NCBI RefSeq assembly: GCF_001468265.1
Contig: NZ_LNRZ01000007.1
Coordinates: forward strand, 124,001-188,000
DNA from: Sphingopyxis sp. H050
GTDB taxonomy: Bacteria; Pseudomonadota; Alphaproteobacteria; Sphingomonadales; Sphingomonadaceae
Direction of reading: 5' to 3'
DNA: 64,000 nucleotides
The notes beneath the pieces were generated by a model. The model saw nothing but the letters and a program-made list of their open reading frames with translations. It had not been told where the DNA came from and made no database searches. Within the stretch, counting starts at the first letter, position 1, and the number at the start of each line of letters is the position of its first letter. Shown piece by piece: positions 51,907 to 60,177 of the stretch. Both the position numbers and the translations under genes were made by a program.

Positions 51907-53235
51907 ATGAATCTCGCGCCGCGGGCGCGTATTTTCGGATTCGCGCTTCTCGCCGCTTTCCCCCTGCTATCGGCCTGCTCGTCGGTGATCCCCGACGCCG
52001 GCGGGCCGCGCCCCGGCACGACGCCGGTTACCCGGCCTGCGCCGAGCCCTGCTCCCATAGGCACGCCGCGCCCCTACATACCGCGCCCGTCGGAGAGCGG
52101 CACCGTCGCGGCCAGGCCAATCCCCGCCACGCCGCGCCCGGCGCTGGCTGCCGCTGAGGTTCCGGCGACGGCGACGACCGCTGCCGAGGCGGGCGTGATC
52201 GCGGGCCCCGAATTTAACGAGCTTGGCATTGCCGCCGAACAGGCGACCGCGGCGCTGAAAGCCTTTCGGCTCAGCTGTCCTTCGGTCCAGCGGCGTGCCG
52301 ACGCGAGCGGGCTGACGCAGCCGGGCGAATGGACCGAAAGCTGCAGCGCCGCGAAGGAATGGGCAGACCGCGACGCGACCAATTTCTTCAGCCGCTATTT
52401 CGGTACGGTGCAGATCGGCGCGGGCACCAGTTTCGTTACCGGCTATTATGAGCCGGAGATCGCCGCCTCGCGTACGCAGCGGCCGGGCTATGACGTCCCC
52501 ATCTATCGCCGCCCGGACGACCTGGTCGACGTCGACCTCGGCCTCTTCTCGGACGAACTCAAGGGCAAGAAAATCCGTGGCCGTGTCGATGGCAGCAACT
52601 TCGTCCGCTATTACGACCGCGCCGCGATCGAGAGCGGGGTGCTCGCGAACCGCGGGCTCGAAATCGCCTGGGCCGCCGACGCCGCCGAATTCTTCTTTCT
52701 GCAGGTGCAGGGATCGGGCCGCCTGCGCCTCCCCGACGGCGGCATCATGCGGATCGGCTACGACACGCAGAACGGCCGCGACTATGTCGGGATCGGCAAG
52801 CTGCTGCTCGACCGCGGCGAGCTGCCGCGCGACAAGGCGTCGATGCAGGGCATCCTCGACTATCTTCGCGCCGACCCGGTGCGCGGCGTAGCGGTGATGA
52901 ACGAGAATCCGAGCTGGGTCTTCTTCCGCGAAATTACTGGCCCCGGCCCGCTCGGCGCGCTCGGCGTGCCGGTCACGCCGCGGGCGAGCGTCGCCGCCGA
53001 CCCCAAATATGTCCCCCTAGGCGCCCCCGTCTTCCTCTCGCTCGACCGCGCCGAGCCGAATGGCCTGTGGATCGCGCAGGATACCGGCGGCGCGATCAAG
53101 GGCGCGAACCGCTTCGACAGCTTCTGGGGCGCGGGCAATGACGCGCGGGCGATCGCGGGCGGCATGTCCGCACGCGGCTCGGCACTGATCCTGCTGCCGC
53201 GCGCCAGCGTCGCGCGGCTTACCATCCGTAGCTGA
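51907..53235 (+). CDS. mltA: membrane-bound lytic murein transglycosylase A
   Basis: Outer-membrane lipoprotein that cleaves peptidoglycan to 1,6-anhydro products. 442 residues with lipobox LLSAC, a Pro/Thr-rich linker, the MltA barrel (FVTGYYEPEIAASRT, YRRPDDLVDVDLG) and the C-terminal 3D domain with the catalytic Asp region IAQDTGGAIKGANRFDSFWG. The ATG at 51907 has a G-rich ribosome-binding site at good spacing; an upstream ATG at 51892 lacks one. Followed 1 bp later by the Smr gene. Confidence 0.94.
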   Translation: MNLAPRARIFGFALLAAFPLLSACSSVIPDAGGPRPGTTPVTRPAPSPAPIGTPRPYIPRPSESGTVAARPIPATPRPALAAAEVPATATTAAEAGVIAGPEFNELGIAAEQATAALKAFRLSCPSVQRRADASGLTQPGEWTESCSAAKEWADRDATNFFSRYFGTVQIGAGTSFVTGYYEPEIAASRTQRPGYDVPIYRRPDDLVDVDLGLFSDELKGKKIRGRVDGSNFVRYYDRAAIESGVLANRGLEIAWAADAAEFFFLQVQGSGRLRLPDGGIMRIGYDTQNGRDYVGIGKLLLDRGELPRDKASMQGILDYLRADPVRGVAVMNENPSWVFFREITGPGPLGALGVPVTPRASVAADPKYVPLGAPVFLSLDRAEPNGLWIAQDTGGAIKGANRFDSFWGAGNDARAIAGGMSARGSALILLPRASVARLTIRS

Positions 53236-53236
53236 G

Positions 53237-53812
53237 ATGCCCCGGCGGCTCGATCCGCTCGAAACCGCGCTGTGGAAGAAGGTCGCGGCGACGGTCGAAC
53301 CGCTCGCGAAGCGGCACGCGCCGCTGGAATCCGCAGCGCCGCCGACGGTCAAACCGCCGAAGCCGGTGGTTAGGGGTGCAGCGAAGCCCGCGGCCGCGCC
53401 GCGCGCGCCTGCGCCATTGCCACCACCGCGGCGGACGTGGGCGAACAGCACGCTCGACGGCCATTGGGATCGCCGGCTGCGCAAGGGGCTTGTCCGCCCC
53501 GATATGAGCATCGACCTGCATGGGCACACGCTCGCATCGGCGCAAGCCGTGCTCGACGAGGCGATCGCCCGCGCGCTGATCAGCGGCGCGCGCGTGCTGC
53601 TCGTCGTCGCGGGGCGGCTGCGTCCCGGCGCCGACCGTTTGCCGCAGATGCACGGCGACCCGCGCCCGCGCGGCGTCATCCGCGCGTCTCTCCCCGACTG
53701 GCTGTCGGTCTCGCCGCATGCCGACCAGATCGTCGCGCTGCGGCCCGCGCATATCAGCCATGGCGGCGGGGGTGCGGTCTATGTGATCCTGCGCCGCGGA
53801 CGCGAGGACTAA
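53237..53812 (+). CDS. Smr-domain protein
   Basis: 191 residues. The N-terminus is a Pro/Ala-rich disordered region; the C-terminal Smr domain has SIDLHGHTLASA and the loop PAHISHGGGGAVYVILRR, the two signatures of the small MutS-related nuclease-like fold. Stand-alone Smr proteins can nick DNA or cleave RNA; the precise role is unknown. It follows mltA with no gap and shares a 4-nt overlap (CTAA) with convergent dapE. Confidence 0.88.
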   Translation: MPRRLDPLETALWKKVAATVEPLAKRHAPLESAAPPTVKPPKPVVRGAAKPAAAPRAPAPLPPPRRTWANSTLDGHWDRRLRKGLVRPDMSIDLHGHTLASAQAVLDEAIARALISGARVLLVVAGRLRPGADRLPQMHGDPRPRGVIRASLPDWLSVSPHADQIVALRPAHISHGGGGAVYVILRRGRED

Positions 53813-54942
53813 AGGAACGCGCGCATCAATATGCCGCGATAGATGGCGGCCAGCTTGTGCAGATCGTCGACCGCAACAGCCTCGTCGAGCTTGTGCATCG
53901 TCGCGTTGGTCAGGCCGAATTCGACAACCGGGCAGAGCGCATGGAGGAAGCGGGCGTCCGACGTGCCGCCGGTCGTCGACATTTCGGGCCGAATATCGGT
54001 TTCGGCATGGATCGCCTCGGCAACCAGGCCTGACAAGTCGCCCGGTGGAGTCAGGAAGGCTTCGCCCGAAATCTTCCCCAGCACCTTGGCGCGGGGTTCG
54101 ACGTCGTGCGCCAACCGCTCGACCATCGCGACGAGGTCGGCGCCGCGATGCTGGTCGTTGAAGCGGATCGAGAGGCGCGCACGCGCCGAGGCAGGAATGA
54201 CGTTCGTTGCGCCGTTACCGACCTCGATATCGGTGAATTCGATGTTCGACGGCTGGAACCAGTCGGTGCCGCTGTCGAGGCCGACCGCGTCGATCGCGGC
54301 GAGGATCCTGACCAGCTTGGGGATCGGATTGTCGGCCAGGTGCGGATAGGCGACATGGCCCTGCGCTCCCGGCACGTCGATCCAGATGTTGACCGAGCCG
54401 CGCCGCCCGATCTTCACCATGTCGCCGAGCCGGTTCACCGAGGTCGGCTCGCCGACGACGATCATGTCGGGGCGGATGCCGCGTCCCTCCATATGCTCCA
54501 TCAGCGCGCGGGTGCCGAAGATCGCGGGGCCTTCCTCGTCGCCCGTGATGATCAGGCTGATCGTTCCAGCGCCGACCGGCGTCGCCGCGGCGGCCGCGAC
54601 GAAAGAGGCGATCGCGCCCTTCATGTCGACCGCGCCGCGGCCATAGAGCAGGTCGCCGCGGATCTCAGGCGCGAAGGCGTCGCTCGTCCAGCCGACGCCC
54701 GGCGGCACGACGTCGAGATGGCCGGCAAAGCCGAAATGCCTGGGCCCCTTGCCCTCGCGCACCGCGAGCAGATTTTCGACCGGCCCGTCGGGCTCGATCC
54801 CGTCGATGAAGCGCTCGACCGTAAAGCCGAGCGGCGTCAGCGCGGCCTCGAGCACGTCGAAAACCGGACCCGTGGCGGGCGAGATGCTCGGCGCGGCCAT
54901 CAGGCTTTTCGCGAGTTCGACAGGGTCGATGTTGTGCGTCAT
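53809..54942 (-). CDS. dapE: succinyl-diaminopimelate desuccinylase
   Basis: Di-zinc hydrolase of lysine/DAP synthesis, 377 residues. M20-type ligands: His75 and Asp77 (GFAGHLDVV), Asp106 (GRGAVDMKGA), the Glu pair in ITGDEEGPA, and a late His in TTGGTSDARFLH plus ATMHKLDEAV. The dimerisation domain has AQGHVAYPH. This is the cytoplasmic M20 member; the 11.5-kb one is exported. Unlinked to dapB here. Divergent from the cupin gene. Confidence 0.94.
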   Translation of the reverse strand: MTHNIDPVELAKSLMAAPSISPATGPVFDVLEAALTPLGFTVERFIDGIEPDGPVENLLAVREGKGPRHFGFAGHLDVVPPGVGWTSDAFAPEIRGDLLYGRGAVDMKGAIASFVAAAAATPVGAGTISLIITGDEEGPAIFGTRALMEHMEGRGIRPDMIVVGEPTSVNRLGDMVKIGRRGSVNIWIDVPGAQGHVAYPHLADNPIPKLVRILAAIDAVGLDSGTDWFQPSNIEFTDIEVGNGATNVIPASARARLSIRFNDQHRGADLVAMVERLAHDVEPRAKVLGKISGEAFLTPPGDLSGLVAEAIHAETDIRPEMSTTGGTSDARFLHALCPVVEFGLTNATMHKLDEAVAVDDLHKLAAIYRGILMRAFL

Positions 54943-55038
54943 GCGATTCCCTTAGCCGCTCGCGCCTGCGCAAGTCGAGGCTTTGCATGGCCCGCGCTTT
55001 GTGCGAAACAAAGGTAGAACAAAGAAAAGGGACCGCTC

Positions 55039-55506
55039 ATGCCCAAGCTCGATCTCGACACCATCCCGCAAACCAATGCCACCGGTTATCCCGCGCCCTA
55101 TGACGCGCCCGTCCGGGGCCGCTGGTATCGCCGCCTCGCGCCGCCAACGGGGATCGGCGATTTCGCCGCGAGCCATGTCGTGCTGAAGCCCGGCGCATGG
55201 TCGTCGCAGCGCCACTGGCACGACGGCGAGGACGAAATGCTGGTGATGATTGCGGGGGAGGCAGTGCTGATCGAGGACGGCGGGCGCTGGCCGATGCGGG
55301 CCGGCGATATCGCAGCATGGCCAAAGGGCAGCACCAACGGCCATCATCTCGTCAACGAATCGGACGCCGATTGTGTCTTCGTCGCGCTCGGCGGCGGCAA
55401 GAAATATGACACCGGCGGCGGCTATTCGGATATCGATATGCTGTTCACGCCCGACGGCTATTTCCACAAGGACGGGACGCCCTATCCGACCAAGCGGATT
55501 CCCTAG
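55039..55506 (+). CDS. cupin-domain protein
   Basis: 155-residue single-cupin protein. The metal-site motif 1 reads SSQRHWHDGEDEMLVMIAG (His, His, Glu) and motif 2 region WPKGSTNGHHLVNES supplies the final His. No signal peptide. Related to small conserved cupins, possibly sugar-isomerase-like or dioxygenase-like; the substrate is unknown. AAAGGGA precedes the ATG. Its stop overlaps that of the convergent GST gene (CTAG). Confidence 0.82.
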   Translation: MPKLDLDTIPQTNATGYPAPYDAPVRGRWYRRLAPPTGIGDFAASHVVLKPGAWSSQRHWHDGEDEMLVMIAGEAVLIEDGGRWPMRAGDIAAWPKGSTNGHHLVNESDADCVFVALGGGKKYDTGGGYSDIDMLFTPDGYFHKDGTPYPTKRIP

Positions 55507-56174
55507 CCCTCAACCGGCCCCTCGAACTTCTCGATCACCCAATCCTCGGCCTGCGCGCCGCCGATCCATTCCTGCATGCACGGGTGGCTGATCACCGCTT
55601 GGCAATAGGGGATGGCAAAGCGCGGAAGCGGGATCGAGTAGGTGAGAAAACGGGTGACCACCGGCGCGAACATCATGTCGACCGCCGACCAGTCGCCGAA
55701 CAGGAAATCGCCTTCGCCGCCGAAACGCGCGCGGGCCTCGGCCCAGATCTGGATGATGCGGATCACGTCGGCCTGCACGTCGGGGAGCAGTTCGGCAGCC
55801 GGATAGATGCGGCGAATGTTCATGCTGTGATTGCGGCGCAGCGCCGCGAAGCTCGAATGCATTTCGGCGGCCATCGACCGCGCCATCGCGCGCGCCGCCA
55901 TATCCTCGGGCCAATAGCCGCGGGTGCCGCCGGTCTTTTCGTTGAGATAGTCGATGATCGCAAGGCTGTCCCAGACGACGATGTCGTCGCCGTCCCACAG
56001 GATCGGCACCTTGCCGCCCGACGGGGCGAACTCGTCGCCCTCGCGGCGGTTCGACCAATCCTCGTCATAGAGCGGGACGGTGACTTCCTCGAACGGCAGG
56101 CCGCTGTGCTTGGTCGCTAGCCAGCCGCGGAGGCTCCAGCTGGAATAGGCCTTGTTGCCGATGAACAGTTTCAT
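55503..56174 (-). CDS. glutathione S-transferase family protein
   Basis: 223-residue GST. The thioredoxin-like N-domain begins MKLFIGNKAYSSWSLRGWLA with the catalytic Ser region and VPILWDGDDIVVWDS[L] (cis-Pro and glutathione-gamma-Glu site ES/DS); the C-terminal domain is helical. This subgroup resembles bacterial GSTs of unknown substrate. Between it and engB lies the second family-B repeat element. Confidence 0.88.
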   Translation of the reverse strand: MKLFIGNKAYSSWSLRGWLATKHSGLPFEEVTVPLYDEDWSNRREGDEFAPSGGKVPILWDGDDIVVWDSLAIIDYLNEKTGGTRGYWPEDMAARAMARSMAAEMHSSFAALRRNHSMNIRRIYPAAELLPDVQADVIRIIQIWAEARARFGGEGDFLFGDWSAVDMMFAPVVTRFLTYSIPLPRFAIPYCQAVISHPCMQEWIGGAQAEDWVIEKFEGPVEG

Positions 56175-56188
56175 GTCGTCTCCGAGTT

Positions 56189-56286
56189 CCCCTCCCGCTT
56201 GCGGGAGGGGCTAGGGCAGGGCCTGTCGGGCCGCGGTCGAGTTCGGAACATGCCCTCCCCCGACCCCTCCCGCAAGCGGGAGGGGA
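56189..56286. repeat. intergenic inverted-repeat element, family B (copy 2)
   Basis: CCCCTCCCGCTTGCGGGAGG on the left, CCCCTCCCGCAAGCGGGAGG on the right, with the inner pair GGGCAGGGCCTGTCGG/GCCCTCCCCCGACC. Structure and sequence match the element at 42788-42884, with a different spacer. It lies between engB and the GST gene, both minus strand. Confidence 0.8.
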
Positions 56287-56288
56287 GA

Positions 56289-56939
56289 TCAGGATTCGAC
56301 CGCCTCCAGCACCGCGGTGCGCAGTTCGGCGATCCCCATGCCCTTTTCGCTGCTCGTCGCGATCACCTCTGGATGCGCGGCGGGATGCTTGCGGGCTTCT
56401 GCCTCGACCGCGGCATGGACTTCGGCGAGGTTGGTCGCCTTGATCTTGTCGGTCTTGGTGAGGACGAGGCGGTAGCTGACCGCGGCGACGTCGAGCATCT
56501 CGAGCACCTCGCGGTCGACGTCCTTGATACCGTGGCGGCTGTCGATCAGCACCAGCGTACGTTTCAGCACCTGCCGGCCGCGCAGATAGTCGTTCACCAG
56601 GAAGCGCCATTTCCTGACGACATCCTTCGGCGCCTTGGCGAAACCATAGCCCGGCATATCGACGAGGCGGAACACCAGCGGATTGCCGACGTCGAAATAG
56701 TTGAGCTCCTGCGTGCGCCCCGGCGTGACCGAGGTGCGGGCAAGCCCGTTTCGGTTGGTCAGCGCGTTGAGCAGCGACGATTTGCCGACGTTGGATCGGC
56801 CCGCGAACGCGATCTCGGGGACGCTGGGGCTCGGCAGATGCTGGAGGGCGGGTGCCGATTTCAGGAAGGCGATCGGCCCCGCAAACAGCTTGCGTGCCCG
56901 TTCCTCCCGATCCTCTGCGTCCGGATCGATCTCGCTCAT
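56289..56939 (-). CDS. engB: ribosome-biogenesis GTPase EngB (YihA/YsxC)
   Basis: 216-residue GTPase needed for 50S assembly and division. G1 is GRSNVGKSS (47-55), G2 the Thr in TSVTPGRTQ, G3 DMPGYG, G4 TKTDKI and G5 TSSEKG. The start at 56939 overlaps the yidC stop by 4 nt (ATGA). Position at the end of the rpmH-rnpA-yidD-yidC cluster is conserved in alphaproteobacteria. Confidence 0.95.
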   Translation of the reverse strand: MSEIDPDAEDREERARKLFAGPIAFLKSAPALQHLPSPSVPEIAFAGRSNVGKSSLLNALTNRNGLARTSVTPGRTQELNYFDVGNPLVFRLVDMPGYGFAKAPKDVVRKWRFLVNDYLRGRQVLKRTLVLIDSRHGIKDVDREVLEMLDVAAVSYRLVLTKTDKIKATNLAEVHAAVEAEARKHPAAHPEVIATSSEKGMGIAELRTAVLEAVES

Positions 56940-58681
56940 TTCGCCGGGGCTGCCCTCAGCTGCGGGAACTTGCGATACATGAACTGCTGCTGCGCGATCG
57001 ACAGGCAGTTGTTCGTGATCCAGTAGAGCAGCAGGCCCGCCGCGAACGGCGCCATGATGAACATGAACATCCACGGCATGATCTTGAACACCTGTTGCTG
57101 GATGGGGTCGGTCGCCTGCGGGTTGAGGCGGAACTGCAGCCACATGGTGATGCCGAGGAGCAGCGCGAGCGGCCCGAGCGCCAGCAGCGACGGCGGCGTG
57201 AAGGGCAGCAGGCCGAAGAGGTTCAGGAAATGCGCCGGATCGGGCGCCGAGAGATCCCTGATCCACAGCGCAAAGGGCTGGTGCCGCATTTCGATCGTCA
57301 GCATCAGCACCTTGTACAGCGCATAGAAGATCGGAATCTGGATCAGGATCGGCAGACAGCCCGCGAGCGGATTGATCTTCTCGTCCTTGTAGAGCTTCAT
57401 CAACTCCTGTTGTTGCCGCTGCTTGTCGTCCTTGTAGCGTTCCTGCAGCGCCTTCATCTTCGGCTGGACGAGGCGCATCTGCGCCATCGAATGGAACTGG
57501 CGGTTGGCGATCGGGAACATCAGCAGGCGGATGATCAGCGTCAGGATCATGATCGCGACGCCGAAGTTGCCGACCTGCTTGAACAGCCAGTCGAGCAGCT
57601 TGAAGATCGGAATTTCGAAAAAGTCGAACCAGCCCCAGTCAATCGCATGCGACAGCCGGGTGATGCCCTGAGTGTCGGTATAGTCTTCGAGGACGCTGAC
57701 TTCCTTGGCGCCGGCGAAGATGCGGCTGGTCACTGAGAGCTGGGTGCCTGGCGCAATTTGCGTGAACGGGCGCGCGAAGAGGGTCTGATAATTGTTCGAC
57801 GCGGGCGTGCTGATCGACGCGGTCACGCGTTCGCCCTTGGCGGGGACGATCGCGGCCAGCCAATATTTGTCGGTGAAGCCGAGCCAGCCGGCCGAGCTGT
57901 ATTTGAAGGTCTCTCCGGCATCGAGATCCTTATAGTCGACGTCGAACTCGGATTTGCCGTCGACGAAGCCGGTCGGACCGATGTGGTTGGTCCAGCTCGT
58001 CTGCTCGTGCGGGTCGGTCGGCTTGCCGAGGCGATCGATCAGCGCATAGCTGCTCGCGCTGACCGGCGCGGTGCCGGTGTTGGCGATCGTCTGCTTCGCG
58101 GTGATCAGATAGTTGGCGTCGATGCTATAGTCGATACGGAAGGTCTGGCCCGTGGCGTTCGCCCAGCTGAGCGTCACCGGCGTCGTCGGCGTCAGCCTGG
58201 TGCCGGTCGCGGTCCAGAGCGTGTTCGGTCCCGGAACCTGCACGCCCTGCGCGGCCGCCCAGCCGACGCTCGCGAAATAGGAGGCCTTGGTATTGCCCGG
58301 CGCAAAGAGGCGCACCGGCGGCGCGTTCTTTTTGATGGTCTGGCGATATTTGGTGAGCGTGATGTCGTCGATGCGCGCGCCGACGAGGTTGATCGAGCCG
58401 GCGACCGCCGGGGTTTCGATCGGGATGCGGTTTGCCGACGCGACCGCCGCCTCGACCGGCACGATCGCCTGCGCGCCCGGCGCCGCCGTCGCCGTGCCGG
58501 GCGTCGGCAGCGCGGCCGGCTGGCCCGGCGTTGCCGTCGTCGCCGTGGGCGAACCCGCGACCGTCTTCGTCACATCGGGCTTTGCCGGGGTGGGGAAGAA
58601 TTTATCCGAAACGAAGCTCCACCCCAGCAGGATGGCCGCCGACAGCAAGATTGCCGTGATCCAGTTACGCTTGTCGTCCAC
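56936..58681 (-). CDS. yidC: membrane protein insertase YidC
   Basis: 581-residue Oxa1/Alb3-family insertase. An N-terminal helix (WITAILLSAAILLGWSFVSD) is followed by a large periplasmic domain rich in Thr/Ala, then the five-helix core beginning FGVAIMILTLIIRLLMFPIA with the conserved hydrophilic groove Arg, the charged C1 loop (KMKALQERYKDDKQRQQQEL) and LAGCLPILIQIPIFYALYKV. It starts with GTG at 58681, 45 bp after yidD. Handles YidC-only and Sec-dependent membrane proteins. Confidence 0.96.
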   Translation of the reverse strand: MDDKRNWITAILLSAAILLGWSFVSDKFFPTPAKPDVTKTVAGSPTATTATPGQPAALPTPGTATAAPGAQAIVPVEAAVASANRIPIETPAVAGSINLVGARIDDITLTKYRQTIKKNAPPVRLFAPGNTKASYFASVGWAAAQGVQVPGPNTLWTATGTRLTPTTPVTLSWANATGQTFRIDYSIDANYLITAKQTIANTGTAPVSASSYALIDRLGKPTDPHEQTSWTNHIGPTGFVDGKSEFDVDYKDLDAGETFKYSSAGWLGFTDKYWLAAIVPAKGERVTASISTPASNNYQTLFARPFTQIAPGTQLSVTSRIFAGAKEVSVLEDYTDTQGITRLSHAIDWGWFDFFEIPIFKLLDWLFKQVGNFGVAIMILTLIIRLLMFPIANRQFHSMAQMRLVQPKMKALQERYKDDKQRQQQELMKLYKDEKINPLAGCLPILIQIPIFYALYKVLMLTIEMRHQPFALWIRDLSAPDPAHFLNLFGLLPFTPPSLLALGPLALLLGITMWLQFRLNPQATDPIQQQVFKIMPWMFMFIMAPFAAGLLLYWITNNCLSIAQQQFMYRKFPQLRAAPAK

Positions 58682-58726
58682 GCTCTTCGGTCTCTCTTCG
58701 TCTCAAAATGTCGGGATAGGCCGTGC

Positions 58727-58939
58727 TCAAGGCACGGGGTCATAGCCGTGACCGCCCCAAGGATGGCAGCGCAATAGCCGCTTTGTCGCCAGCCAGCCAC
58801 CCTTGATCGCACCATGGCGTTTCAGCGCGACGATCGCATATTCGCTGCACGAAGGGGCGTAGCGGCAGGTCGGCGGCAGGATGCGCGACGGGCCGAGCTG
58901 CCAGCCCCGCGCGATCAGAATGAGCAGGCGGGCGATCAT
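58727..58939 (-). CDS. yidD: membrane protein insertion efficiency factor YidD
   Basis: 70-residue peripheral membrane protein that improves YidC-dependent insertion. The family signature is complete: LPPTCRYAPSCSEYAIVALK and WLATKRLLRCHPWGGHGYDP, with the three conserved cysteines. An amphipathic N-terminus (MIARLLILIARGW) binds the membrane. Lies between rnpA and yidC as in most bacteria. Confidence 0.95.
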   Translation of the reverse strand: MIARLLILIARGWQLGPSRILPPTCRYAPSCSEYAIVALKRHGAIKGGWLATKRLLRCHPWGGHGYDPVP

Positions 58940-58948
58940 GCAGAAGGC

Positions 58949-59061
58949 CCGGAAAACTGCGTAACTTCACTCGCGATTGCACTTTTTTCGTCACCCCGAT
59001 GAAGTCGGCGGTGCCGAAGGATGCGAGCCGAAGTCGCCGAAAACCGCGGAACTTCATTCGC
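58949..59061. repeat. imperfect 25-26-bp direct repeat between yidD and rnpA
   Basis: A 26-bp unit at 58949-58974 and a 25-bp unit at 59037-59061 share GAAAAC, GCG, AACTTCA and TCGC in order. They lie in the 154-bp spacer between rnpA and yidD. No function assigned. Confidence 0.45.
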
Positions 59062-59093
59062 AAACGGCATTTGCCGCGGCTGAGGAAAGGCGA

Positions 59094-59438
59094 TCATGGG
59101 CTGGTCGCCAACTTCTTCGCGGCGCGCTTCAGCGCCGAATCGAGATGTTCGCCGAGGTCGGCGAAGGCGATGTCGTTGCCGCCGGGGCGGCCGATCAGCA
59201 CATGGTCGGCGCCGGCGATCCCCGATTCGGGGAGCGCGGTGCGGGCCAGCGCGCGCAGCCGCCGCTTCATGCGGTTGCGGGTGACGGCATTGCCGACTTT
59301 CTTGCTGACCGTAAAGCCGATGCCCGGCTGATCGTCACCATCGTCGCGCAGGCGGACGAGGAGAACGAAGCCGGGCATGGGAAAGCGAAGGCCGCGGTTG
59401 GCGGCCAGAAATTCGCTGCGTTTTGAAAGCGTTCGCAC
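59094..59438 (-). CDS. rnpA: ribonuclease P protein component
   Basis: Protein subunit that helps RNase P RNA process tRNA precursors. With GTG at 59438 as start it has 114 residues: VRTLSKRSEFLAANRGLR, the signature GFTVSKKVGNAVTRNRMKRR (the RNR motif) and a C-terminal LKRAAKKL helix. No ATG fits; AGGA precedes the GTG at 9 nt. Only 41 bp downstream of rpmH, the invariant arrangement. Confidence 0.93.
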   Translation of the reverse strand: MRTLSKRSEFLAANRGLRFPMPGFVLLVRLRDDGDDQPGIGFTVSKKVGNAVTRNRMKRRLRALARTALPESGIAGADHVLIGRPGGNDIAFADLGEHLDSALKRAAKKLATSP

Positions 59439-59479
59439 CAGCCCAGATCCTACCAGGCTTGGCAGCGAAGTGCCGGCTG

Positions 59480-59614
59480 TCAGGCCGACAGCTTCTTGCG
59501 GCCCTGGGCGCGACGGTTGGCGAGAACCTTGCGGCCGCCGACGGTCGCCTTGCGGGCGCGGAAGCCGTGACGGCGCTTGCGCACGAGGTTGCTCGGTTGA
59601 TAGGTGCGCTTCAT
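59480..59614 (-). CDS. rpmH: 50S ribosomal protein L34
   Basis: 44-residue ribosomal protein bL34: [20 protein letters not shown] is the universal start and [10 protein letters not shown] the end. It is too short to stand out as a gene by length but is unmistakable. First gene of the rpmH-rnpA-yidD-yidC-engB cluster; the promoter must lie between it and the terminator at 59652-59677. Confidence 0.97.
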   Translation of the reverse strand: MKRTYQPSNLVRKRRHGFRARKATVGGRKVLANRRAQGRKKLSA

Positions 59615-59651
59615 CGCGGTTTTCCCTAGATATCGTCAAATGCTGTAACAG

Positions 59652-59677
59652 AAAAGGGCCGCCAAGCGTGGGCGGCC
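59652..59677 (-). terminator. intrinsic terminator upstream of rpmH
   Basis: GGCCGCC and GGCGGCC with a 7-nt loop, followed on the minus strand by CTTTT. It ends the PGPGW gene transcript before rpmH. Confidence 0.75.
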
Positions 59678-59715
59678 ACTGTTGGAGGCGCGGATAAGCA
59701 AGAGTCGGGGGAAAG

Positions 59716-60024
59716 TCAATCGCCATCTGGCGTCTCCAGCGCGGCGCGCGCGCGGCGGCGCGCGGCGCTGACCCGGCGCATGATCCGGTCGGCGCGATCG
59801 CCATAGCCGGGGTGGCTGCGCTTGAAGCGGACATAACGGCGTTTGGCCCAGGCGCTGTTCTGGAGGCAGAGCATCAGGCCGACGGGGAAGAGGATGATGA
59901 AGCCGGGGCCCGGCAGAATGCCGACGATCGGCGAGGCGACGATCAGCAGCGCGCCGACGACGAACAGCGCGAGGCGGATCTGCGCATTGCGCCTCAATCG
60001 TTGGTAAAGGCTGCGCTTTGCCAT
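59716..60024 (-). CDS. PGPGW-type small transmembrane protein
   Basis: 102 residues. One or two hydrophobic helices (LALFVVGALLIVASPIVGIL) lead into the motif LPGPGFIILFPVGLMLCLQN, which matches the PGPGW putative transmembrane family, followed by a basic tail (WAKRRYVRFKRSHPGYGDRA). The start at 60024 (MAKRSLYQ) is preferred to a frame open to 60096. Function unknown; monocistronic with its own terminator. Confidence 0.78.
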   Translation of the reverse strand: MAKRSLYQRLRRNAQIRLALFVVGALLIVASPIVGILPGPGFIILFPVGLMLCLQNSAWAKRRYVRFKRSHPGYGDRADRIMRRVSAARRRARAALETPDGD

Positions 60025-60091
60025 GGAAGGCGATGTGGGGAGGTCGCGGGTGAGTTGCAAGTATAAAACACGTCGCGCGCAATACCCTAGC

Positions 60092-60165
60092 GTCATCCCG
60101 GCGAGGCCGGGATCTCACCGTAGCGCCGTCGGGCCGCGGCGAGACCCGGCCTTCGCCGGGGTGAC
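60092..60165. repeat. intergenic inverted repeat, family C (copy 1)
   Basis: GTCATCCCGGCGAGGCCGGG at the left and CCCGGCCTTCGCCGGGGTGA at the right are near-complementary arms, each also a hairpin. The same family recurs at 61081-61157. Confidence 0.75.
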
Positions 60166-60177
60166 GCAAGCTGGAAA

